Of a stretch of DNA of 64,000 bases, positions 36,110-44,789 are shown piece by piece. Made by a program: the position numbers and the translations under genes. The stretch covers positions 124,001 to 188,000 of the forward strand of contig PHAR01000009.1 of the NCBI GenBank assembly GCA_002840405.1. Reading direction: 5' to 3'. A model generated the notes under the pieces. That model saw nothing but the letters and a program-made list of their open reading frames with translations, ran no database searches and had not been told where the DNA came from. Positions within the stretch are counted from its first letter, which is position 1. Every line of letters begins with the position of its first letter. Source of the DNA: Deltaproteobacteria bacterium HGW-Deltaproteobacteria-8. Lineage in GTDB: Bacteria > Desulfobacterota > Desulfovibrionia > Desulfovibrionales > Desulfovibrionaceae.

Positions 36110-36748
36110 ATGCAAACCCCCGTGCGACCACTAAATCTTGCCCAGGCCCGCGACCCAGATTTCCAGGCCGCCGTCGCCAGAGACAGTGGCCAACACCTCG
36201 CGTCCTGCTACCAGTGCGGCAACTGCACCGCTGGCTGCTCCTACACGCCGGACTACGACTTCCCCGTGCACCAGGTCATGCGGCTGGTGCAGCTGGGCCT
36301 GAAGGAGAGCGCGCTGTCCTGCCGCTCCATCTGGCTCTGCGCCACCTGCCAGGCCTGCACCACCCGCTGCCCCAACAACATCGACGTGGCGCGGGTCATG
36401 GACGTGCTGCGGCACATGGCCCGGCAGGCCGGGTACGCCCCGGAGCCGGGCGTCAAGACCTTCACCGACAGCTTCCTCGCCTCCGTGGCCAAGCATGGCC
36501 GGGTCTTCGAGGTCGGGCTGGCCGCCGTTTTCGCCATCAAGTCCGGCAAGCCCCTGCAGGACGCAGGCCTTGGCCTGCCTATGCTCACGCACGGCAAGCT
36601 CTCGCTCACCCCGCACGAGCCCGAGGGCAACGGCAAGGCCGAGGTGGCGGCCATCTTCGCCCGCTTCGACCGCGTTGCGGCCCAGAAGGCCCGCGCCCAT
36701 TCCCCTGGCGAGACTCCGGGCAACGGCAAGAAAGGGGGCGGCGAATGA
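36110..36748 (+). CDS. hdrC: HdrC, heterodisulfide reductase-like iron-sulfur subunit
   Basis: 212 aa with two 4Fe-4S motifs, CYQCGNCTAGC near residues 34-44 and CATCQACTTRCP near 80-91, plus the typical helical spacer, as in HdrC. It passes electrons between HdrA and HdrB in the Hdr-Flx flavin-based bifurcating complex. Chosen ATG follows CTGGAGAATCGCC. Its stop overlaps the hdrB start as ATGA. Confidence 0.93.
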   Translation: MQTPVRPLNLAQARDPDFQAAVARDSGQHLASCYQCGNCTAGCSYTPDYDFPVHQVMRLVQLGLKESALSCRSIWLCATCQACTTRCPNNIDVARVMDVLRHMARQAGYAPEPGVKTFTDSFLASVAKHGRVFEVGLAAVFAIKSGKPLQDAGLGLPMLTHGKLSLTPHEPEGNGKAEVAAIFARFDRVAAQKARAHSPGETPGNGKKGGGE

Positions 36749-37794
36749 GCGCGGCACCCTCAAACCCCTTGACCCTGGCCTACTACCCTGGCTGCTCCCA
36801 GACCGGCACAGCGGCCGAGTACGACCGCTCCAGCCGGGCCTGTTGCGCGGCCCTGGGCGTTGAACTCGTCGACGTGCCGGACTGGACCTGCTGCGGGTCG
36901 ACCCCGGCGCACACCGTGGACCATTTCCTTGCCGGGGCCCTGGCCGCGCGCAACCTGCTTCAGGCCGAGCTGGCCGGGCACGACCGCGTGACCACGCCCT
37001 GCCCCAGCTGCCTGGCCGCCCTGCGCACCGCCAGCCACCACCTGGCCGAGGCCCCAGCCGAGAACGGCGCGCCCCAGGACTCCGGCCCGAACTACAGGGC
37101 CGAGGTGGAACGCCTGCTGGACCGGCCCGCGCCCCTGCGCGCCACGGCCGTATCCGTACTCCAGGTGCTCACCGAGGACGTGGGCGTCGAGGCCATCGCC
37201 AGCGCGGTCACCAGGCCGCTCACCGGCCTGCGCGTGGCCCCGTACTACGGCTGCATCATGAACCGCCCGCCGGGCCTGATGCAGTTCGACGATCCCGAGA
37301 ACCCCACGGCCATGGACCGCGTGCTCGAGGCCTGCGGAGCCACGGTGGTGGACTATCCCTTCAAGACCGAGTGCTGCGGCGCGGCCTTCGGCATGCCCCG
37401 GCTGGACATCATGCAGCGGCTGTCCGCGCGGCTGCTGGACATGGCGGCCTCCTGCGGAGTTGACGCCATCGTGGTGGCCTGCCCGCTGTGCCAGATGAAT
37501 CTGGACCTGCGGCGCGGGCAGGTGAACGCGTTTTCTCACAGCCAGGGCGGAACGCACCACGCCATGCCGGTGCCGTACTTCACGCAGCTGCTCGGCCTGG
37601 CCCTGGGCCTGCCCGAGTCCGGGCTCGGCCTGGACAAGCTGGTGCTGCCGCTCGGCCCGGCCCTGACCGCGGCACGCGCCCGCGAGGATGAGCGTATAGC
37701 CCGGACCCAGGCCGAACTGGCCGCCAAGGCTGCACGCAAGAACGGCACGTCTGCCAACGGAAACGGCTCGAAGGAGAACACCCCATGCGCATAG
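36745..37794 (+). CDS. hdrB: HdrB, heterodisulfide reductase-like catalytic subunit
   Basis: 349 aa with two CCG-domain sets: YYPGCSQTGTAAEYD, TCCGSTPAH and CPSCLAAL in the first, and CCGAAFGMP with CPLCQMNLDLRR in the second, the ligands of the two non-cubane clusters that reduce the disulfide in HdrB. The C-terminal tail is Asn/Gly/Ala-rich. In Desulfovibrio the substrate is thought to be a DsrC-type or other disulfide. The terminal codons overlap the remnant hdrA start at 37785. Confidence 0.93.
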   Translation: MSAAPSNPLTLAYYPGCSQTGTAAEYDRSSRACCAALGVELVDVPDWTCCGSTPAHTVDHFLAGALAARNLLQAELAGHDRVTTPCPSCLAALRTASHHLAEAPAENGAPQDSGPNYRAEVERLLDRPAPLRATAVSVLQVLTEDVGVEAIASAVTRPLTGLRVAPYYGCIMNRPPGLMQFDDPENPTAMDRVLEACGATVVDYPFKTECCGAAFGMPRLDIMQRLSARLLDMAASCGVDAIVVACPLCQMNLDLRRGQVNAFSHSQGGTHHAMPVPYFTQLLGLALGLPESGLGLDKLVLPLGPALTAARAREDERIARTQAELAAKAARKNGTSANGNGSKENTPCA

Positions 37795-37847
37795 GCGTCA
37801 TGGTCTGCCACTGCGGCGACAACTGCGAGGAGGCTTCGTGCGCATAG
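37785..37847 (+). pseudogene. hdrA: Detached 5' fragment of hdrA
   Basis: ATG at 37785 opens MRIGVMVCHCGDN, a typical HdrA N-terminus with the conserved CHCG, but the frame stops after 20 codons (TAG at 37845). Bases 37786-37811 are repeated exactly at 37839-37864, 53 bp later and in another frame. The AAGGAG before this ATG looks like the original ribosome site. Confidence 0.8.
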
Positions 37848-39784
37848 GCGTCATGGTCTGCCACGCAGCGAGGGAATTTCCGGACGTGGTCTTCGCCACG
37901 GACCACATGTATGCCTGCTCCGACCCCGGCCAGGGCACCATCGAGCAGACCATCCGCAGCCTCAAGCTCGACGGCGTTGTGGTGGCCTCGTGCTCGCCGC
38001 GCATGCACGAGGTGACCTTCCGCCGGGCCGTGGAGCGCGCGGGCTTAAACCGCTACATGTTCGAGATGGCCAACATCCGCGAGCACGTGGCCTGGATCTC
38101 ACTGGACCGCAAGCGCAACACCGAGAAGGCCACGGACCTGGTGCGCATGGCCGTGGAAAAGCTGCGCCACAACCGGCCGCTTACGGCCAAGAGCTTCGAG
38201 GTGCAGAAGCGCGTGCTCATCATCGGCGCGGGCGTGGCCGGCATCCAGGCCGCGCTGGACTGCGCCGAGGGAGGCCTGGACGTGATCCTGGTGGAACGCA
38301 GGCAGTCCATCGGCGGGGTCATGAGCAAGCTCGACAAGACCTTCCCCACCGTGGACTGCTCGGTCTGCGTCCTCGGCCCCAAGATGGTGGACGTGGGCCA
38401 GCACCCGCGCATCACCCTGCTCGCGCTTTCCGAGGTCGAGGAGCTGTCCGGCTACGTGGGCAACTTCGAGGTCAAGATCCGCAAGAAATCGGCCTTTGTG
38501 GACTGGACCAAGTGCACGGGCTGCGGGGCCTGCCTGGAGAAGTGCCCGAGCAAGAAGGTGCGCGACAGCCACAACGAGGGCATCACGACCACCACGGCCA
38601 TCACCATCCCCTTTCCCCAGGCCATCCCCAAGCGCGCGGCCATCGATCCGGCCGTCTGCCTGCACTTCACCAAGGGCAAGTGCGGCGTCTGCAAGAAGGT
38701 CTGCCCGGCCGATGCCATCGACTACGACATGCAGGACGAGATCGTCACCGAGAAGGTCGGCGCGGTCATCGCGGCCACCGGGCTGGACCTCTTCGACCAC
38801 AGGAAGTGCGGCGAGTACGGCGGCGGGCGCTACCCGGACGTCATCACCAGCCTGCAATACGAGCGCATGCTCTCGGCCTCCGGCCCCACCGCCGGGCACA
38901 TCAAGCGCCCCAGCGACGGGACCGAGCCCAAGACCGTGGTCTTCATCTCCTGCGTGGGCAGCCGCGACCGCTCCGTGGACCGGCCCTACTGCTCCAACTT
39001 CTGCTGCATGTACACGGCCAAGCAGGCCATCCTGACCCGCGACCACATCCCGGACTCCCGGGCCTACGTCTTCTACATGGACATCCGCGCCACGGGCAAA
39101 GGCTACGAGGAATTCGTGCGCCGCGCCCAGGAGGAGTACGAGGTCCAGTACATCCGGGGCCGCGTGGCCCAGATCTACCCCACCACGGGCGAGGACGGCA
39201 ATCAGCTCATGGTGCGCGGGGCGGACACGCTGCTGGGCACCCAGGTGGAGATCAAGGCTGACCTGGTGGTGCTGGCCGTGGGCGCGGAGTCGGCCCACGG
39301 CGCGCCCGCCCTGGCCGAGAAGCTGCGCATCTCCTATGACGCCTACGGCTTCTTCCTGGAGAGCCACCCCAAGCTGCGGCCCGTTGAGACCAACACCGTG
39401 GGCGTGTTCCTGGCCGGGGCCTGCCAGGCCCCCAAGGACATCCCGGCCAGCGTGGCCCAGGCCAGCGCGGCCGCCGGAAAGGTCCTGGCGCTTCTGTCCA
39501 AGGACAAGCTCGAAAGCGATCCGCAGATCGCCCAGGTGCAGACCATGCGCTGCATCGGCTGCGGCAAGTGCGAACGCACCTGCCCGTTTGGCGCCATCCG
39601 CATGCGCGAGCTGCGCGACGGCAGCAAGCGCGCCGAGGTGGTGGAGACCGTCTGCCAGGGCTGCGGCATTTGTAGCGTCACCTGTCCCGTGCGGGCCATC
39701 CAGCTTGCGCACTTCACCGACTCACAGCTCCTCGCGGAGGTCAACGCGCTATGCCGGACTTGGGACGAGACTACCGAATCATAG
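37838..39784 (+). CDS. hdrA: HdrA, flavin-bifurcating subunit (N-terminus rearranged)
   Basis: 648 aa from a GTG that has AGGAGG five bases upstream. FAD-binding GAGVAGIQAALDCAEGG near residue 128; four 4Fe-4S motifs (CTGCGACLEKCPSKK, a CHLHFT...CGVCKKVCP set, CIGCGKCERTCP, CQGCGICSVTCP) and the CVGSRDRSVDRPYCSNFCC block. HdrA carries the bifurcating FAD. The start reads VMVCHAAREF, where relatives have VCHCG plus about 15 further residues, so a conserved N-terminal Cys is missing unless the reading frame is restored in the real genome. Overlaps flxD by 34 bp. Confidence 0.9.
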   Translation: MRIGVMVCHAAREFPDVVFATDHMYACSDPGQGTIEQTIRSLKLDGVVVASCSPRMHEVTFRRAVERAGLNRYMFEMANIREHVAWISLDRKRNTEKATDLVRMAVEKLRHNRPLTAKSFEVQKRVLIIGAGVAGIQAALDCAEGGLDVILVERRQSIGGVMSKLDKTFPTVDCSVCVLGPKMVDVGQHPRITLLALSEVEELSGYVGNFEVKIRKKSAFVDWTKCTGCGACLEKCPSKKVRDSHNEGITTTTAITIPFPQAIPKRAAIDPAVCLHFTKGKCGVCKKVCPADAIDYDMQDEIVTEKVGAVIAATGLDLFDHRKCGEYGGGRYPDVITSLQYERMLSASGPTAGHIKRPSDGTEPKTVVFISCVGSRDRSVDRPYCSNFCCMYTAKQAILTRDHIPDSRAYVFYMDIRATGKGYEEFVRRAQEEYEVQYIRGRVAQIYPTTGEDGNQLMVRGADTLLGTQVEIKADLVVLAVGAESAHGAPALAEKLRISYDAYGFFLESHPKLRPVETNTVGVFLAGACQAPKDIPASVAQASAAAGKVLALLSKDKLESDPQIAQVQTMRCIGCGKCERTCPFGAIRMRELRDGSKRAEVVETVCQGCGICSVTCPVRAIQLAHFTDSQLLAEVNALCRTWDETTES

Positions 39785-40317
39785 GCTTTCTGTGCAACTG
39801 GTGCTCCTACGGCGGCGCGGACGCGGCCGGCGTTGCCCGGTTCAACCAGCCCACGGACCTGCGCATCATCCGCGTGCCCTGCTCGGGCCGCGTGGACCCG
39901 ATGTTCGTGGCCAAGGCGCTGTTGTCCGGGGCCGACGGCGTGCTGGTGAGCGGCTGCCACCCGCGCGACTGCCACTACACCGAGGGCAACCTCTACGCCC
40001 GCAGGCGGCTGGAGCTTTTGCGCCGCTTTCTGCCCATCATCGGCATCGACGAGGGCCGCTTCGAGTACGTCTGGGTCTCGGCCTCGGAGGGCTCGCGCTG
40101 GCGCGACATGGTGACCAAGTTCACGGACAAGATCCACTCCCTGGGGCACATCCCGCGCATGGCCGAGACCGCGCGCACCCTGTGCGCGCTTGAGGGCATG
40201 CTCGGGGCCAGCTCGGCCCAGCCGGACATGTGGCATGCCGACGCCTCCGGCCGCCAGCCCCGGCACGACGCCCTGCTGCACATGGACGACTACAAGGAGG
40301 TCATGGATGGCGAGTAA
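39751..40317 (+). CDS. flxD: FlxD, MvhD-type iron-sulfur subunit
   Basis: 188 aa: the MvhD fold with FLCNWCSYGGADAAG, VPCSGRVDP and VSGCHPRDCHYTEGN, whose cysteines bind a 2Fe-2S cluster. MvhD-type subunits link HdrA to the electron-donating module. Gene order hdrCBA-flxDCBA is the one described for Desulfovibrio. The C-terminal 35 residues are less conserved. It starts inside the end of hdrA, and flxC starts within its last codons. Confidence 0.9.
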   Translation: MPDLGRDYRIIGFLCNWCSYGGADAAGVARFNQPTDLRIIRVPCSGRVDPMFVAKALLSGADGVLVSGCHPRDCHYTEGNLYARRRLELLRRFLPIIGIDEGRFEYVWVSASEGSRWRDMVTKFTDKIHSLGHIPRMAETARTLCALEGMLGASSAQPDMWHADASGRQPRHDALLHMDDYKEVMDGE

Positions 40318-41308
40318 CTCGTCGGCGAGTGATTCTCCTGACCGCATCAAGACCCTGCGCGCCAAGATCGCTTCGGAATTGCCCAACGTCGACTTCGTGC
40401 TGGGCTATGGCCGGGGCTTCGACCCCCTGCACGCCACGCCCGTCACCGTGCGCACGGAAAAGGACCTGGACAGGCTCATCTTCGACCCCACCTGCGTGCA
40501 GAACCTGGCCACCAGCCTCTACGGGCTGCGCGGCAAGCGCCTGGGCGTGGTGGTCAAGGGCTGCGACTCGCGCTCCATCGTCCAGCTCCTGCAGGAGCGC
40601 CTGTGGGAGCGCGAGAACCTGGTGGTCTTCGGCCTGCCCTGCGAGGGCGTCATCGACCTGGCCAAGCTGCGCGTGACCATGGACATCGCCTCGGTCAAGG
40701 CCGTGCGCTTCGAGGGCTCCGTGCGCGACGGCAAGGTCGTGCTGACCCTGCCCGAGGGCGAGCGTGAGCTGCCCAGCGCCGGGCTTTTGGCCGACAAGTG
40801 CCTGCGCTGCCAGCACCCCAACCCGCTTGTCAGCGACCACCTCATCGGCCCGGAGATCGAGCCCCAGGGCGCACAGGACACCTACGCCGACCTGGCCGCC
40901 CTGGAGAAGCTCTCCACCCAGGAACGCTTCGACTTCTGGAAGCGCCAGATGGGCCGCTGCATCCGCTGCTACGCCTGCCGCAACGCCTGCCCGCTGTGCG
41001 TGTGCAAGCACGTCTGCCTGGCCGACAGCCGCGAGCCGCACTGGCTTTCCGCCGAGGCCACCCTGCAGGAGAAGTGGCTGTTCCAGGTCATGCACGCCCT
41101 GCACCTGGCCGGACGCTGCACCGAGTGCGGCGAATGCCAGCGCTCCTGCCCCATGGGCATCCCCATCCTGCTCCTCAAGCGCATGATGAACCGGGAGCTG
41201 AAGGAGCTGTTCAACTACCAGGCCGGGGTCAGCCTTGAGGCCGTCCCGCCCCTGCACACCTTCCTCATGGAGGAGGACCGCATCAAGGACAGGGGGCTGT
41301 TATGGTAG
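40307..41308 (+). CDS. flxC: FlxC, iron-sulfur subunit of the flavin oxidoreductase
   Basis: 333 aa. N-terminal part resembles F420-hydrogenase beta-type proteins (VVKGCDSRSIVQLLQE, GLPCEGVIDL, KCLRCQHPNP) and the C-terminal part holds 4Fe-4S motifs (CIRCYACRNACPLCVCKHVC and CTECGECQRSCP). It transfers electrons within the FlxABCD module. The ATG at 40307 has an AAGGAGG site and overlaps the last codons of flxD; its own 3' end overlaps flxB by 7 bp. Confidence 0.88.
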   Translation: MASNSSASDSPDRIKTLRAKIASELPNVDFVLGYGRGFDPLHATPVTVRTEKDLDRLIFDPTCVQNLATSLYGLRGKRLGVVVKGCDSRSIVQLLQERLWERENLVVFGLPCEGVIDLAKLRVTMDIASVKAVRFEGSVRDGKVVLTLPEGERELPSAGLLADKCLRCQHPNPLVSDHLIGPEIEPQGAQDTYADLAALEKLSTQERFDFWKRQMGRCIRCYACRNACPLCVCKHVCLADSREPHWLSAEATLQEKWLFQVMHALHLAGRCTECGECQRSCPMGIPILLLKRMMNRELKELFNYQAGVSLEAVPPLHTFLMEEDRIKDRGLLW

Positions 41309-42408
41309 ACCGTTTCCTCAAGGACTCCGACCTGGCGGCAGTGACCGCAGCCTGGGCGCGCGACTTCCGCGTGCTGGCCCCGGTGCGCGAGGGCGCGGCC
41401 ATCGTCTACCGGCTCTTCTCCGAGGACATGCACCCCTTCCTGCTGCGCCCGCCCACGTCCTCGGCCAAGGAGGCCATCCTGCCCCAGACCGAGAACCTGT
41501 TCACCTACAAGTACCGCAAGGACCAGGACGACCTGACCCGCACCGAGGTCTTTCTGGCCGAGGCCCTGCCCCCGGAGCCCACGCTGATCCTGGGGCCGCG
41601 GCCCTGCGACGCGCGCGGCCGGCACCTGCTGGACCGCGTGTTCCTGGAGCGCGGCGTCATCGACCCGCAGTACAAGGCCCACCGCGCGGCCACCCTCTTC
41701 GTCACCGTGGCCTGCACAAGCATGCAGAACACCTGCTTCTGCCACTGGACCGGCGGGGCCATGGACGACGAGAGCGGCTCGGACGTGCTGCTGCACCCGG
41801 TGACCATCGGAGGAGTGGGCGGGTTCGTGGCCCACGCCGTGACCCCGGCCGGGGAGGAGCTCCTCGCCACGCTCCCCGAGGCCACCGCCCCCATGCTGGA
41901 GAAGCTGGCCGAGCGCCGCGCCGCAACCCCGGAGCCGGAACCGGCCCCGGACCTCTCGGACATCGCCGGGAGCTTTTTGGCCATGTTCGACAACCTGGAC
42001 TTCTGGACCGACCAGTCGGCCAGGTGCCTGTCCTGCGGGGTCTGCACCTACCTCTGCCCCACCTGCTCCTGCTTCAACATCACCGACGAAAACTACGGCA
42101 TGAGCGGACGCCGCCTGCGCACCTGGGACACCTGCATGAGCGCGCTGTACACCCTGGAGGGCAGCGGCCACAATCCGCGCTTCAGCCGGGCGCACCGCCT
42201 GCGCAACCGCGTGGGCCACAAGTTCAGCTACCACCCGCGCGAGTTCCCCGAAGCCGCCACCGCGCCCTCGGGCCTGGAATTCTCCTGCACGGGCTGCGGC
42301 CGGTGCATCAAGTCCTGTCCCGTGGCCGTGGACATCCGGCAGATCGTGCTCGATGTGCTGGCCGCCGCCGCAGAAAAAGCCCCGGACAAGGTGGGGGGCA
42401 CCAAATGA
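41302..42408 (+). CDS. flxB: FlxB, sulfhydrogenase beta-like iron-sulfur subunit
   Basis: 368 aa resembling the beta subunit of sulfhydrogenases: LGPRPCDARGRHLLDRVF, ACTSMQNTCFCHWTGG, then two 4Fe-4S motifs CLSCGVCTYLCPTCSC and CTGCGRCIKSCP. Electrons move between FlxA (NAD(P)H) and FlxC. Starts 7 bp inside flxC and ends in an ATGA overlap with flxA, consistent with one translationally coupled operon. Confidence 0.9.
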   Translation: MVDRFLKDSDLAAVTAAWARDFRVLAPVREGAAIVYRLFSEDMHPFLLRPPTSSAKEAILPQTENLFTYKYRKDQDDLTRTEVFLAEALPPEPTLILGPRPCDARGRHLLDRVFLERGVIDPQYKAHRAATLFVTVACTSMQNTCFCHWTGGAMDDESGSDVLLHPVTIGGVGGFVAHAVTPAGEELLATLPEATAPMLEKLAERRAATPEPEPAPDLSDIAGSFLAMFDNLDFWTDQSARCLSCGVCTYLCPTCSCFNITDENYGMSGRRLRTWDTCMSALYTLEGSGHNPRFSRAHRLRNRVGHKFSYHPREFPEAATAPSGLEFSCTGCGRCIKSCPVAVDIRQIVLDVLAAAAEKAPDKVGGTK

Positions 42409-43238
42409 ACGCGAACAATCCCTACATCCCTGAACTGGCCACCATCATCGAGACCTTTGACGAGACCCCGGACGTCAAGACCTTCCGCGTGGTCCTGCAG
42501 GACCCGGCCAAGATGGCGGCCTTCCGCTTCGAGCCCGGGCAGGTGGCGCAGCTCTCCGTGTTCGGCACGGGCGAGAGCACGTTTGTCATCTGCTCCCCCC
42601 CGACGCGCATGGAGTACCTGCAGTTCAGCGTCATGCGCGTGGGGGAGCTGACCCACCGCCTGCACACCCTGAAGCAGGGCGACCCCATCGGCCTGCGCGC
42701 GCCGCTGGGCAACCACTTCCCCCACCAGGACATGCGCGGCCGCGACATCGTCTTCATCGGCGGCGGGCTCGGCATGGCCCCCCTGCGCACCCTGCTCCTG
42801 TTCATGCTTGATAATCGGGCCGACTACGGCAACATCACCCTCATCTACGGCGGCAGAACCCCGGAGCACCTGTGCTTCAAGGACGAGCTGAAAGAGTGGG
42901 CCGCGCGCGGCGACATGCGCGTGGAGCTCACGGTGGACACCCCCGGCGAGGGCTGGCAGGGCCGCACGGGCGTGGTCCCGGCGGTGCTGACCGATCTGGC
43001 CGTGCGCCCGGAAAACGCCGTGGCCGTGACCTGCGGCCCGCCCATCATGATCCGCTTCACCCTGGAGGCGCTGGGCAAGCTGGGGTTCAAGGACGAGCAG
43101 ATCGTGACCACGCTGGAGCGGCGCATGAAGTGCGGGGTGGGCCTGTGCGGGCGCTGCAACATCGGCGAGAAATTCGTCTGCGTGGACGGGCCGGTGTTCA
43201 CCCAGGCCCAGCTCAAGGGCCTGCCGCAGGAGTTCTAG
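42405..43238 (+). CDS. flxA: FlxA, FAD/NAD(P)-binding oxidoreductase subunit
   Basis: 277 aa: an FNR-type FAD domain (residues 1-110), NAD-binding fold with FIGGGLGMAPLRTLL and YGGRTPEH, VTCGPPIMIRFTLEALG, and a C-terminal 2Fe-2S motif CGVGLCGRCNIGEKFVC. Related to sulfhydrogenase gamma and dihydroorotate dehydrogenase electron-transfer subunits. It oxidises NADH and feeds electrons into the bifurcating Hdr-Flx complex. Final gene of the cluster; the adh gene found next to hdrCBA-flxDCBA in D. vulgaris is not in the sequence flanking this operon. Confidence 0.92.
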   Translation: MNANNPYIPELATIIETFDETPDVKTFRVVLQDPAKMAAFRFEPGQVAQLSVFGTGESTFVICSPPTRMEYLQFSVMRVGELTHRLHTLKQGDPIGLRAPLGNHFPHQDMRGRDIVFIGGGLGMAPLRTLLLFMLDNRADYGNITLIYGGRTPEHLCFKDELKEWAARGDMRVELTVDTPGEGWQGRTGVVPAVLTDLAVRPENAVAVTCGPPIMIRFTLEALGKLGFKDEQIVTTLERRMKCGVGLCGRCNIGEKFVCVDGPVFTQAQLKGLPQEF

Positions 43239-43471
43239 AGCCTGTTCCCAAAAACGCCTTTTGCCCAAGACATCGCCATGCGCCTGTTGAGGGCCAGGGC
43301 TGTGCCGCATGAGCACTCTCCCTGGCCCCAAATCGCCCCTTCCCACACCGGGGAACCACAATCCATCTTTTTGAAGCAGGACCTGGCCGGTCCTGGAAAT
43401 TTCCAGCAACCAGGGCTGAAGTTTTTTTTGAACCCCGCTGCCCCCACTGGATATTTTTCTTGCGCCAGACA

Positions 43472-43499
43472 TTGACATGGGAAACCCGAGGAGTATCCT
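43472..43499 (+). promoter_or_regulatory. Promoter of the decayed cytochrome gene
   Basis: TTGACA (43472-43477), 16 bp, TATCCT (43494-43499). The upstream 43239-43470 segment holds no gene; it contains a 14-bp palindrome at 43393-43406 and a T8 tract at 43422-43429 that may end flx transcription. Confidence 0.55.
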
Positions 43500-43547
43500 G
43501 GCACTGTAGGAATCTTTCCTCAACGCATGAAAGAGGAGGACACTCCA

Positions 43548-44046
43548 ATGGACAGGTCCAATCGCAAGTAAACGGCCCCTGCCCGTCCTGCGCTCCGATC
43601 TGCTTCCGCCCTGCCGCTCTCACGCAGCGGTTGCGGGCCAAAAGCCGGCAGCCAACGGTCAGGCTCTCAAGGAGTTCAACAAAAATGGGTCCCCAGGGGA
43701 ACGGGATCTGATGCCGGAAACCTGCAAGATGCGCCCAGGCAAGGAGCCACACGGCGCGGCCGAGAAAGTCCGCAAGGACCAGGCGGCCCGCAAGGCCATC
43801 ATCAAGGAGAAGGCCGGGACCATGCCCGACAAGGCTGTCATCGTGGAGGAAAACCGCAGGCCTGGCAAGAAACTCGCCGCGGTCACGATGCAGGACGATA
43901 CAAGGTTGCACCAGAGGCCAGGTCAACAGGCGGCTCAACAACAGCCCGGACACACATACAGCTGTCGAGGGCAAGCAGCACCCCTGCACAAGACGCCGCC
44001 ACCAGGCCGAGGATACTGACAACGTCGCGCTGGTTCCGCTGAAAAG
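43548..44046 (+). pseudogene. Degenerate paralogue of the P460-type cytochrome
   Basis: Broken copy of the gene at 44202. Translation in pieces gives KPAANGQALKEFN, DLMPETCKMRPGKEPHG, AGTMPDKAVIVEEN and VALVPLK, aligning with MPAADGQALQDYI, DLMPGTTKMRQGKEPHG, AGAMPDGAIVVKEN and VILAPLK of the intact gene. Early stop (TAA at 43569-43571), frameshifts, an internal deletion, and loss of the heme motif (CTRRRH for CIQCH) show it is not functional. It retains a GAGGAGG ribosome site and its own terminator. Confidence 0.88.
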
Positions 44047-44075
44047 AGCAACCGGCCCAACAGACCCCAACAAAC

Positions 44076-44110
44076 AGGCCGCCCAGGACAACCCGGGCGG
44101 CCTTCTTCTT
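44076..44110 (+). terminator. Terminator of the decayed cytochrome gene
   Basis: AGGCCGCCC (44076-44084) pairs with GGGCGGCCT (44095-44103), followed by TCTTCTTT. Confidence 0.8.
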
Positions 44111-44132
44111 TGGGAAAGACCCTGCCCGTTCG

Positions 44133-44160
44133 TTGACAAGTTCTGTGCGTGGCGTAATAG
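44133..44160 (+). promoter_or_regulatory. Promoter of the P460-type cytochrome
   Basis: TTGACA (44133-44138), 16 bp, TAATAG (44155-44160), 41 bp before the ATG; TTTTGGAGGAG supplies the ribosome site. Confidence 0.65.
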
Positions 44161-44201
44161 GAAACAATCTAGGTCCCTATAACCTTTTGGAGGAGAGCCC
44201 C

Positions 44202-44702
44202 ATGCGCAAAGCCATTTATCAGGCCATCGTGCTCGCCGGACTGTGCGCCCTGCTTCTGCCCGTATCGCTCATGGCCGCAGACATGACCAAGATGCCCGCC
44301 GCCGACGGCCAGGCCCTGCAGGACTACATCACCAAAACCGACCCTTACGCCAAATGGGACCTGATGCCCGGCACCACCAAGATGCGCCAGGGCAAGGAAC
44401 CCCACGGCGCGCTCCAGAACGTCTACGTGAACAAGGCGGCCCTGAAGGCCATCAAGGACAAGGCTGGAGCCATGCCCGACGGGGCCATCGTCGTGAAGGA
44501 GAACTACATGGCGGACAAGAAGCTCAGCTCCGTCACGGTGCTGTACAAGAAGAAGGGCTTCAACCCCGAGGCCGGGGACTACATGTGGCTCAAGTACGGA
44601 GCGGACATGAAGATCCTGGCCCAGGGCAAGCCCGCACCCTGCATCCAGTGCCACACCCAGGCCAAGGCCAATGACTACGTCATTCTGGCCCCACTCAAGT
44701 AG
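44202..44702 (+). CDS. Periplasmic cytochrome P460-family c-type cytochrome
   Basis: 166 aa. Signal peptide of 24 residues (cleavage after SLMA), a small beta-rich domain with the KEPHG...VYVN and PDGAIVVKENY segments of the cytochrome P460/c'-beta group, and a single C-terminal heme motif CIQCH near residue 150. It binds one covalent heme in the periplasm; relatives handle NO or hydroxylamine, but the substrate here is unproven. An inactivated paralogue precedes it in tandem. Confidence 0.82.
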   Translation: MRKAIYQAIVLAGLCALLLPVSLMAADMTKMPAADGQALQDYITKTDPYAKWDLMPGTTKMRQGKEPHGALQNVYVNKAALKAIKDKAGAMPDGAIVVKENYMADKKLSSVTVLYKKKGFNPEAGDYMWLKYGADMKILAQGKPAPCIQCHTQAKANDYVILAPLK

Positions 44703-44727
44703 GCCGCACAAGTCTCCCACCCAAAAC

Positions 44728-44766
44728 AAAAGGCCGCGCCGGAGTGCTCCGGGGCGGCCTTTCCTT
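44728..44766. terminator. Convergent terminator between cytochrome and EF-hand genes
   Basis: AAAGGCCGC (44729-44737) with GCGGCCTTT (44754-44762) and additional inner pairing; T/A tracts on both sides allow use from either strand. Confidence 0.8.
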
Positions 44767-44789
44767 GCCTCAGGCTGCTGGGACGGACC

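Noticed and set aside
43213..44139. Minus-strand frame covering the cytochrome pseudogene region
   Set aside because: It is antisense to the recognisable decayed cytochrome and contains no motif.
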